A stretch of 64,000 nucleotides of DNA from assembly GCA_018902545.1 (NCBI GenBank), contig JAHIQM010000022.1, forward strand, positions 16,833 to 80,832. The letters run 5' to 3'. The DNA is from Pseudomonadota bacterium (lineage in GTDB: Bacteria > Desulfobacterota > Desulfovibrionia > Desulfovibrionales > Desulfomicrobiaceae). Shown piece by piece: positions 40,167-48,500 of the stretch (the first letter of the stretch is position 1; each line of letters starts with the position of its first letter). A program made the translations under genes and the position numbers. The notes under the pieces are model-generated. The model saw only the letters and a list, made by a program, of their open reading frames with translations. It made no database searches and was not told where the DNA came from.

Positions 40167-41867
40167 ATGAAATTTTTGATTTCCCAAATGACGGCGCTGG
40201 TCGGCGGCGCAAAGAGAAGAAGCAACTCGCGGCTTCTGAGCCGATTTTTGTTCATCCTGGCCGCCCTGTTCGCGACCTTCACCGTCATCTTCCATTTCCT
40301 CATGGCCTACGAGGGACAGACCCATTCCTGGATCACCGGCTTCTACTGGACCCTGACGGTCATGAGCACGCTCGGTTTCGGCGATATCACCTTCGCCTCG
40401 GACCTGGGCCGCCTTTTCTCCATGGTCGTCATGCTGAGCGGGGTCGTGCTGCTGCTCATTGTCTTTCCCTTCACCTTCATCCAGTACTTCTACGCGCCCT
40501 GGCTGGACGCGCAGAACAAGGCCAGGGCCCCGCGCTCCGTGCCGGAAGGCACCTCCGGACACGTCATCCTGACCCATTTCGACGCGGTGACCCTCAATCT
40601 GGTGGAGAAGTTCAACCAGTACGGCATCCCCAACGTCATCCTCGTCGCGGATCTGCAGCAGGCCTTAAACCTTCACGAGATGAATCTGAATGTCGTCGTC
40701 GGCGAGGTGGACGATCCCGAGACATACAACCGCCTGCGCATCCACGATGCCGCCATGGTCGTGGTCATGAACGACGATGTGACCAGCACCAACATCATCT
40801 TCACCATCCGCGAGGTCAACGACAAGGTCCCGGTCATCGCCAATGCCGACATGGAGGACTCCATCGACATCCTGAGCCTGGCCGGCAGCACGCACACCTT
40901 CCAGTTCACCAAGATGCTCGGCGATGTCCTGGCCCGGCGCGTCCTTGGCCTGAACATGAAGGCCAACGTCATCGGCAACTTCAACGCCCTGCTCATCGCC
41001 GAGGCCCCGGCCATGAACTCTCCCCTGCAGGGAAAGACTCTGGCCGAAAGCCGGTTGCGCGAACTGACCGGGGTCAACGTTGTCGGCGTCTGGGAAAAGG
41101 GGCGTATCCAACTCCCCGGCCCGGGAACCTTCGTCGATGCGTCCACTGTCCTCGTGCTGGCCGGGTCGGAAAAGCAACTCGAAAGATACGACAGGCTCAT
41201 GGGCTCGGCCGGACACATTTCCGAAAACAAGGGCCCGGTCCTGGTCCTCGGCGGCGGGCGGGTCGGCATGTCCGTGGCCCAGACCCTGGCCCGCAGGGGC
41301 ATCGACTACCGCATCGTGGAGAAAAAGGCCCCCAAGGTGCAAAGCGACGAGCGCCTGATCCTCGGCAATGCCTCGGATCTGGACATCCTGATTCAGGCCG
41401 GGATCAACGACACCCCGTCCATCATCATCACCACCCACGACGACGATCTGAACATCTTTTTAACCATCTATTGCCGCCGCCTGCGGCCCGACGCCCAGAT
41501 CATCAGCAGGGCCAGCCTGGACCGCAACGTCAACACCATGCACCGCGCCGGGGCGAATCTGGTCATGTCTTATGCGTCCCTGTGCACCATGACCATCGTC
41601 AACCTGCTCAAGCCCGAAAAACTGCTCATGATCTCCGAAGGACTGAACATATTCCGTTCCCAGCCCGCCAAGGGCATCGTCGGCAAGGCCCTGCGCGACC
41701 AGACCATCCGCGAAGACACCGGGTGCAGCGTCATCGCCATCAAGCGCGACGAGGCCATGCTCATCAACCCCGATCCGGACACGGTGGTGGAAGAACACGA
41801 CGAACTGATCCTCATCGCCACCACCGAGGCGGAGAAAAAATTCACCCACCAGTACAAGCAGCCCTGA
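40167..41867 (+). CDS. Potassium channel with two RCK (TrkA-N/TrkA-C) modules
   Basis: 566 residues from ATG 40167. Two-TM channel: TM1 LLSRFLFILAALFATFTVIFHFLMAYE, pore helix SWITGFYWTLTVMSTLGFGDITFASDLG with the selectivity filter TLGFGD (Phe instead of Tyr), TM2 LFSMVVMLSGVVLLLIVFPF. Then a first RCK (HVILTHFDAVTLNLVEKFNQYGIPNVILVADLQQAL, TrkA-N without the usual GXGXXG) with TrkA-C, and a second RCK with the GGGRVGMSVAQTLARRG nucleotide loop and its own TrkA-C. Tandem RCKs form the gating ring. GFGD is found in some prokaryotic and eukaryotic K channels and may change selectivity. Confidence 0.92.
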   Translation: MKFLISQMTALVGGAKRRSNSRLLSRFLFILAALFATFTVIFHFLMAYEGQTHSWITGFYWTLTVMSTLGFGDITFASDLGRLFSMVVMLSGVVLLLIVFPFTFIQYFYAPWLDAQNKARAPRSVPEGTSGHVILTHFDAVTLNLVEKFNQYGIPNVILVADLQQALNLHEMNLNVVVGEVDDPETYNRLRIHDAAMVVVMNDDVTSTNIIFTIREVNDKVPVIANADMEDSIDILSLAGSTHTFQFTKMLGDVLARRVLGLNMKANVIGNFNALLIAEAPAMNSPLQGKTLAESRLRELTGVNVVGVWEKGRIQLPGPGTFVDASTVLVLAGSEKQLERYDRLMGSAGHISENKGPVLVLGGGRVGMSVAQTLARRGIDYRIVEKKAPKVQSDERLILGNASDLDILIQAGINDTPSIIITTHDDDLNIFLTIYCRRLRPDAQIISRASLDRNVNTMHRAGANLVMSYASLCTMTIVNLLKPEKLLMISEGLNIFRSQPAKGIVGKALRDQTIREDTGCSVIAIKRDEAMLINPDPDTVVEEHDELILIATTEAEKKFTHQYKQP

Positions 41868-41911
41868 CCCAGGCAGGTCCATCCCCGGGTGGTCCGTGAA
41901 GCGGGCTCCGG

Positions 41912-43069
41912 TCACCCGGCCATGGCCTGGCGCAGGATGTTCTGCAACTCGTCCTGATCAAGGGCCACCGGGTTGCCCTTCATGCTCGAAGCCTGGGCCG
42001 CCTTTGCGGCGGCGGCGGGAATCTGCTCCGCTTTGAGGCCAAGGTCGGCCAGTCCCCGCACATCCAGGTCCGCGCACATCTCCCGCACGAAACGCACCCC
42101 GTCATCGGCCCCCGCCTCCGGCCTTCCGGTCAGCAGGCGGGCCGTATCATCGTAACGCTCCAGGGACGGATGACCGGGAGCCCTATGGCGCAGGGCCGAA
42201 ATATTGGCATCCATGACGTGCGGCAGCAGGGCCGCGCAGATTTCACCGTGCGCCGCGCCAAGCATGGCCCCCAGCGGAGCGGCGAAACCGTGCACGGCTC
42301 CGAGCCGGGCGTTGGCCAGGGCCATGCCCGAAAACAGGGCGGCCAGGGCCATGTCCGAGCGCGCCCGCAGGTCCGTACCGTCGGCCACAGCCCGGCGCAG
42401 CGAGCGCGCCGCGCGGGTCATTCCGTCGCGGCAGAGAGGATCGGTCAGGGGGCTGGCCGCGTGGGACACGAAGCACTCCAGGAGCTGAGTCAGGGCGTCC
42501 ATGCCCGAGGCCGCGGTCTGCCGGGAGGGCAAGGATACCGCCAGCTCCGGGTCGACCACGGCCAGAGTGGGAATAAGTTCTGGCGAGCGCAGACTGACCT
42601 TGACCCCGTGCGCGGGCGACAGCAGCACGGCATTGGCCGTGACCTCCGCGCCGGTCCCGGCCGTGGTCGGCAGCGCGACCATGGGCAGGGGGAGGTGCCG
42701 CAGAGGCAAGCCCCGCCCAACCACCTCCAGATAATCGAACAGGTCACCCGGATTGCCCACCAACGCGGCCAGCGCCTTGCCCGCATCGATGACGCTCCCG
42801 CCGCCCACCGCCACGACCACCTCGCATCCGGCCTGGCGCGCGGCCTCAGCCTGCCCGGAAATAAAGGTGGTATCTGGCTCGCCGCAGACAGACACGCAGA
42901 ACACGTCTTCCATCACGGCCCGCAGGTCTTCAAGCAGCCAGGCGCAGCGCTCGGGACGGCTTCCGGTCACCAGCAGGCAACGTCTGCCCAGACGTGCCGC
43001 CCGGGGCGGCGCCTCGGCGCGAGCCCCGACGCCAAAAACCACCCCTGCCGTAAAAAATGAATATGTCAT
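41912..43069 (-). CDS. Iron-type (group III) alcohol dehydrogenase family protein
   Basis: 385 residues from ATG 43069 (GGGAGG before it). NAD(P)-dependent oxidoreductase: VVVAVGGGSVIDAGKALAALV, PTTAGTGAEVTANAVL, and metal site residues in TAASGMDALTQLLECFVSHAASPLTD and LGAVHGFAAPLGAMLGAAHGEICAALLPHV. The Asp and the two downstream His are present but the second ligand of the classic D-x3-H is a Gln (DALTQ), so it may use zinc or have an altered metal site. Substrate unknown; alcohol or aldehyde interconversion likely in a sulfate reducer using ethanol. Confidence 0.9.
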   Translation of the reverse strand: MTYSFFTAGVVFGVGARAEAPPRAARLGRRCLLVTGSRPERCAWLLEDLRAVMEDVFCVSVCGEPDTTFISGQAEAARQAGCEVVVAVGGGSVIDAGKALAALVGNPGDLFDYLEVVGRGLPLRHLPLPMVALPTTAGTGAEVTANAVLLSPAHGVKVSLRSPELIPTLAVVDPELAVSLPSRQTAASGMDALTQLLECFVSHAASPLTDPLCRDGMTRAARSLRRAVADGTDLRARSDMALAALFSGMALANARLGAVHGFAAPLGAMLGAAHGEICAALLPHVMDANISALRHRAPGHPSLERYDDTARLLTGRPEAGADDGVRFVREMCADLDVRGLADLGLKAEQIPAAAAKAAQASSMKGNPVALDQDELQNILRQAMAG

Positions 43070-43143
43070 GTTGCCTCCCGAACTTTTTGAGCTCATGCCC
43101 GTGCGGGCTCAGCCCACAAACGCGAGCGTGCCCGCAAGAGTAT

Positions 43144-43183
43144 AAAAAAAGCCGCACTGCTGGGCAATGCGGCTTTAAAAAAA
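43144..43183 (-). terminator. Terminator of cysE
   Basis: AAAGCCGCA (43148-43156) pairs with TGCGGCTTT (43168-43176), with A/T runs on both sides, so it terminates in either direction. It lies 17 bases after the cysE stop. Confidence 0.9.
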
Positions 43184-43199
43184 CAGGTGCACGCCCGTG

Positions 43200-44093
43200 C
43201 TAGAGGTTGCGGTAGATCCTGGTTCCCGGAGCCACGTCGTCCACCACCCAGACGTTGCCGCCGATGACCGCGCCCTCGCCGATGGTGATGCGGCCGAGGA
43301 TGGTCGCGCCGGAGTAGATGGTCACGTTGTCCTCGACGATGGGGTGGCGGGCGATACCCTTGACCAGGTGGCCGTTCTCGCCCTTGGGAAAGCTCTTGGC
43401 CCCCAGGGTCACGCCCTGGTAGAGGCGCACGTTTCTGCCGATGATGCAGGTTTCACCGATGACCGTGCCGGTGCCGTGGTCGATGAAAAAGGATTCGCCG
43501 ACCGTCGCGCCGGGATGGATGTCGATACCCGTGGCCGAGTGGGCCATCTCGCTGATGATGCGCGGGATGAGCGGCACGCCGAGCTTGTGCAGTTCATGGG
43601 CGATGCGGTGATTGGTCACCGCGCGGATGGACGGGTAGCAGAAGATGGTCTCGCCGGGGTTTTTCGCTGCCGGGTCCCCGGCAAAGGCGGCCTGCACGTC
43701 CGTGGCCAGCAGGCGGCGCACTTCGGGCAAGGTCTGCAGGAACTGGTTGCAGAGGTTTTCGGCCCGCACCGAGCAGTCGGAGGAACAGGCGTGCTCGTCC
43801 TTGTCGCAGGCGAAGCAGAAGCCCCGCTCCACCTGTACGGTCAGTTCGCGGCGGACCTTTTCGAGCTTGGAGCCGACAAAATAGGCCATGTTTTCCGGGG
43901 TGATGAAGGATTCTTTGAAGAAACCCGGAAAAATCACGGAACGCAGTCTTTCCACGATCTCGGACATAAGTTCCACCGAGGGCATGGGCGAACCGAAGGA
44001 CGGCTGGTGATAGACGCCCATGTAGGATTCCGGGGCGCAGAGGCGCTCCACGACTCCGTTCAGGACGCTGTCGATTTTGAGGTATTTGGCCAT
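43200..44093 (-). CDS. cysE: Serine O-acetyltransferase
   Basis: 297 residues from ATG 44093. First step of cysteine synthesis: serine plus acetyl-CoA to O-acetylserine. The C-terminal left-handed beta-helix shows the hexapeptide repeats: ATGIDIHPGATVGESFFIDHGTGTVIGETCIIGRNVRLYQGVTLGAKSFPKGENGHLVKGIARHPIVEDNVTIYSGATILGRITIGEGAVIGGNVWVVDDVAPGTRIY. HPGATVG, FIDHGTGTVIGET and the catalytic His/Asp are intact. The N-terminal half is longer than EpsC-type and includes a Cys-rich segment (CFACDKDEHACSSDCSVRAENLC) that is unusual and may bind metal. It follows cysK after two bases. Confidence 0.93.
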   Translation of the reverse strand: MAKYLKIDSVLNGVVERLCAPESYMGVYHQPSFGSPMPSVELMSEIVERLRSVIFPGFFKESFITPENMAYFVGSKLEKVRRELTVQVERGFCFACDKDEHACSSDCSVRAENLCNQFLQTLPEVRRLLATDVQAAFAGDPAAKNPGETIFCYPSIRAVTNHRIAHELHKLGVPLIPRIISEMAHSATGIDIHPGATVGESFFIDHGTGTVIGETCIIGRNVRLYQGVTLGAKSFPKGENGHLVKGIARHPIVEDNVTIYSGATILGRITIGEGAVIGGNVWVVDDVAPGTRIYRNL

Positions 44094-44095
44094 GG

Positions 44096-45025
44096 TCAGC
44101 TCTTGGAGGCGAAAAGTTCGGTGGAAAGGTAACGCTCGCCCGTGTCGCAGACGATGGCGACGATGAGCTTGCCCGCCATTTCGGGCTCCCGGGCAAGCTG
44201 CAACGCGGCCCAGACATTGGCGCCCGAGGAGATGCCGCCAAGGATCCCCTCCTCGCGGGCCAGGCGGCGGGCCATTGCTATGGCGTCCTCGTTGGAGACG
44301 CCAAAGATGCGGTCCACGACCTTGCGGTCGAGCACCTCGGGAATGAAATTGGCCCCGATGCCCTGGATCTTGTGCGGCCCGGCGACCCCGCCACTCAGAA
44401 GCGGCGAAGCGGCCGGTTCCACGGCCACGGCCAGAAAATCGTGCTTGCGGCGCTTCAAGGTGCGAGCCACCCCGGTGATGGTCCCGCCAGTGCCCACTCC
44501 CGCCACCAGGGCGTCGATGCGCCCGTCGGTGTCGCTCCACAGCTCCTCGGCGGTGGTGCGCTCGTGCATGGCCGGGTTGGCCGGGTTGACGAACTGCCCA
44601 GGCATGAACCCGTTTTCCAGGGATGCCAGGATCTTTTCCGCCTCGGCCACGGCCCCGGCCATGCCCGCTGCGGCCGGGGTCAACACCAGCTCCGCGCCCA
44701 TGGCAGAGAGCAGCATGCGCCGCTCCAGGCTCATGGACTCGGGCATGGTCAGGATGAGATGGTAGCCGCGCACGGCGCAGACAAACGCGAGGCCCACGCC
44801 TGTGTTGCCGCTGGTGGGCTCGACCACCACGGCGCCAGGACGCAGCCTGCCGTCGCGCTCGGCCTCGTCGATCATGTTCAGGGCGATGCGGTCCTTGACC
44901 GAAGCCAGGGGATTGAAAAATTCGAGCTTGACCACCACGTCGGCCACGCACCCTTCGGTCAGGCGGTTCAGGCGGACCAGGGGCGTATTACCGACCAGGT
45001 CGGTCATGGAGTTTGCAATTTTCAT
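44096..45025 (-). CDS. cysK: Cysteine synthase A (O-acetylserine sulfhydrylase)
   Basis: 309 residues (GGAGG upstream). PLP enzyme forming cysteine from O-acetylserine and sulfide. PLP Lys in the [17 protein letters not shown] motif, substrate loop [15 protein letters not shown], phosphate-binding [15 protein letters not shown], and [12 protein letters not shown] near the end. [13 protein letters not shown] at the N-terminus is the family signature. Forms the cysK-cysE operon with serine acetyltransferase and likely the cysteine synthase complex; the CysE C-terminus ends in RIYRNL, with a hydrophobic residue last as usually required. Confidence 0.96.
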   Translation of the reverse strand: MKIANSMTDLVGNTPLVRLNRLTEGCVADVVVKLEFFNPLASVKDRIALNMIDEAERDGRLRPGAVVVEPTSGNTGVGLAFVCAVRGYHLILTMPESMSLERRMLLSAMGAELVLTPAAAGMAGAVAEAEKILASLENGFMPGQFVNPANPAMHERTTAEELWSDTDGRIDALVAGVGTGGTITGVARTLKRRKHDFLAVAVEPAASPLLSGGVAGPHKIQGIGANFIPEVLDRKVVDRIFGVSNEDAIAMARRLAREEGILGGISSGANVWAALQLAREPEMAGKLIVAIVCDTGERYLSTELFASKS

Positions 45026-45085
45026 AAAACCTCCGAAATGGGTCTGATGGGCGAAGATGAACCAGGATGCTCGCTTAGTCCAGGC

Positions 45086-45111
45086 AAAAAAAATCCGGCC
45101 CGAGGCCGGAA
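45086..45111 (-). terminator. Terminator of the HU gene
   Basis: TCCGGCC-CGA-GGCCGGA (45094-45110) is followed on the minus strand by a run of eight T residues (A run at 45086-45093). Confidence 0.9.
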
Positions 45112-45133
45112 GAAGATATCAATAAAGTATAAA

Positions 45134-45439
45134 CTATTCCAAACTCTTGGTTATAAAATCAAGAGATGTCAGGGCATCCTTGAGCCGCTTGCCGGGAGAG
45201 AACTTGATTTCTCGGCCGGGGTGCGGGTCTTCGCCCTTGCGCGGAGCGTGTTCCACCACGGCCATGGTCCCGATGCCCGGCAGGTTGATCTTGTCGCCCT
45301 TGCTCAAGGATTCGGTGATACTTTCGAGCATGGCGTCCACAACCCGGGCGGCCTCCTCTTCGGAGTAGCCCATTTCCGCCTTGAGGCGCTCGATGAGTTC
45401 GGACTTTTCCACTCGGATCTCAGCGTTGCTTGCGACCAT
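45134..45439 (-). CDS. HU/IHF family DNA-binding protein
   Basis: 101 residues. Histone-like fold with KSELIERLKAEMGYSEEEAARVVDAMLESITESLSKGDKINLPGIGTMAVVEHAPRKGEDPHPGREIKFSPGKRLKDAL. The GIGTMAVVEHAPRKGEDPHPG arm carries the intercalating Pro region. The sequence GKRLKDAL is the C-terminal signature. Slightly longer than HU because of N-terminal MVASNAEIRVE. Bends DNA nonspecifically or as an IHF-like factor. Divergent from gltB. Confidence 0.93.
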   Translation of the reverse strand: MVASNAEIRVEKSELIERLKAEMGYSEEEAARVVDAMLESITESLSKGDKINLPGIGTMAVVEHAPRKGEDPHPGREIKFSPGKRLKDALTSLDFITKSLE

Positions 45440-45596
45440 AACCTTACCTCATATGTGTATGATCCACCATTAGACAAATCAGTGCGTCCGGTAAAGACTT
45501 TCTCAAAGCTTTGTGAAATATTTATTAAAATGGCCGGGTACGAGGCTTTATCATATGAACAGCCCTTCAAGTTTTGTCAATTACGGGAGATCCGTC

Positions 45597-48500
45597 ATGC
45601 ATACGCCAAAACCACTTGTTGAAGAACGGGACGCCTGCGCCATCATCGCCTTTGTGGACAAACGCGGCCGCGCCACCCACGCCAACATCGTCAAGACCAT
45701 CGATGCCCTGAAAAAAATGGCCCACCGCTCCGGCGACATCAACAACGAAGGCGACGGCTGCGGCATCCTGACCGACATCCCGCGCGCCATCTGGGGGCAG
45801 CGTCTGCAGGGCGCGGGCCTGAGCCGGCACCTGAGCGAGAGCCGGGGTTTTTTCGTGGGCCATTTTTTTCTGCCTGCCGATGACCGAACCGATGAAATAA
45901 AGGAGCGCCTGCGCGCCATCCTCACCGCCGCCGACGCGGAGACGCTTCTCGAGGTGGACGACCAGATGTACCCCGCCGAGCTTGGCCCCATGGCCCGCGT
46001 TGAAGCGCCCCTTTTTTTGCAGATTTGCGGTCTGGTCCGCGACGAGAACAGGCAAGAGGGAGCAAGACGTCTCTTCAACATCCAGATGGAACTGGAACGC
46101 ACCCTGCCTGAAGCGCACGTCTGCTCGCTTGGCCTGGACAGCGTCATCTACAAGCTGCGCGGCACCCCGGACCTCCTGATCCGGGTCTATCCGGACCTGC
46201 AGAGCCCTCTAAGCAAGTCCATCATCACCCTGGGGCACAGCCGCTACTCCACCAACACCCTGCCCACGGCCGTGCGCGCCCAGCCCTTTTCCCTGCTGGG
46301 CCACAACGGCGAGATCAACACCATCGAGAAGCTGCGCAGCTCGGCCCGGGCTCTGGGCATCTCTCCTACGCCCGGAGGGAGCGACTCCCAGGACTTGAAC
46401 CGCATCCTCGAAGGGCTCATCCACCTGCACGGATTCGAGTTCATGGAAGCCCTTGAAATGGTCTTCCCGGCCATCCACACCGAAGTGGAGAGAATGCCCG
46501 TCGAGCTTCGCCGCATGTACGGCTTCTACAGATGGTTTTTCGCCCCTTCCGCCCAGGGCCCGGCGGCCGTGGTTTCTAGGTTTGGCGACATGTGCATGGG
46601 CAGCGTCGATGCCCTGGGCCTTCGCCCGCTGTGGTTCGGAGAGAGCGACTACGACTATTTCCTGTCCTCGGAAAAAGGTGTGGTCGACCTGCAGAACACC
46701 ATCCACGACCCGCGCCCCCTGGCCCCCGGCGAAAAGATCGCCATCGTCTCCGGCCCGGGCAAACGCGGCGAGGTGCTGGATTATTGCGCCGTGCAGGAGC
46801 GCCTGCTGCGCCTCTTCGAGCAGGGCCGCCTGACCCCGCTGGCAGGCAACCTCCACCGCGAGATCCCCGAGTCCATCCTGAATTGCCCGGAAGGGGCCTG
46901 CCGCGAACTGCGCCGCTTCTTCAAGGACCGGCCGGTGTTCGACGACCGGGAGTGTACGGCCACCAACGCCTTGCTGGCCGCTTTCGGCTGGCACAAGTAC
47001 GATCAGGACATGCGCAAGCATGTCGCGGCCACGGGCAAGGGGCCCATCGGCTCCATGGGCCATCAGGGGCCACTGGCCTGCATAGACCCCGAGAGTATGT
47101 CCAACGTCAGCGACTATTTTAAGGAGAACGTGGCGGTAGTCACCAACCCGGCCATTGACCGCGAACGGGAGGCCGAGCACTTCTCCACCGCCGTCATCCT
47201 CGGTGACCGCCCGGACAACCCGGACCATCCGCCTGTGGGCCTGCGTCTCAAGACCCCCATCCTGCTCGGGGGTGAGTTCACTCCGGCCCTGTCCTCCCTG
47301 GACATCCTGGCCGTGTGCCGGGAGCACGGCACGCACACCCTGGAGCAGGTCCTGGACTTCTTCACCGCCCAGCAGCGCGATCCCTCGCGCATGACCATCC
47401 TCGACGCGACCTACGTCCCGAAGCAGGGACTGGCCGGGCGTCTTGCGGAGCTGGAAAACGAGGCCTTGCAGGCCGTCAAGGCCGGGGCCGCCATCCTCGT
47501 GCTGGACGACAGCGCGAGCTTCGTGGACGGACGGGTCTACATCGACCCGGGGCTGGCCACGGCCTGGCTGCACCGCGCCGCGCAGGCGGGCCGCATCCCG
47601 CGCCTGCCATCGCTCATTGTGCGCAGCGGGGCCATCCGCAACCTGCATGACATCATGTTCGTTCTCGGGCTCGGGGCCGCTGCAGTAAATCCGTACATGC
47701 TCTGGAAGCAGGCTTACGCCCAGGCCGAAAGCGCCGAAGGGCTGCAACGCACCCTCTCCAACACCCTGACCGCGCTGCAGGCTGGTGTGGAAAAGATCAT
47801 GTCCACCATGGGCATCCACGAACTGTGCGGATACGGTCGCATCTTCTCGTCCATAGGACTTAAAAATGAGCTGGAGGAGATTTTCGGCTGCGCCAATTTC
47901 TGCTCTTCCGAGTCTGCGGGACTCGGCCTCGCCGAACTCGAAGCCCAGGGCCGCAGGCGCGTTGAACTGGTCAGGGAAGGAAGCGCAGGCAAGCTGCAAT
48001 CCGATCCCAAGCGCAACGCAAGGGTCGGCAAGATCCTGCGCTCCGTGGCCGTGGGCAAGACCGGCTACCTGCAGATGGCCGAGGGGCTTGCCGAAGTGGA
48101 CCGGGACAACCCCGTCGGACTGCGTCACCTCCTCGACATCAGAACCCGCGACGTCGCCCCCCTGCCGCTTGAGAACGTGGACATTTCCATCGGCCGGCAT
48201 GCCATGCCGCTCCTCATCTGCGCCATGTCCTTCGGTTCCCAGGGGGAAAGCTCGTTTCGGGCCTACGCCGAGGCGGCGCGCAAGGTGAACATCATCTGCA
48301 TAAACGGCGAGGGCGGGGAAATCCCGGACATGCTCGGCAAATACCGCGAAAATCGCGGACAGCAGGTCGCCTCGGGGCGATTTGGTGTGTCCATGGAGCT
48401 TTTGAATTCCGCCAACTACCTGGAGATAAAAGTCGGCCAGGGTGCCAAGCCCGGTGAAGGCGGCCACCTGCCCGGCTCCAAGGTCACCGAGATGGTGGCC

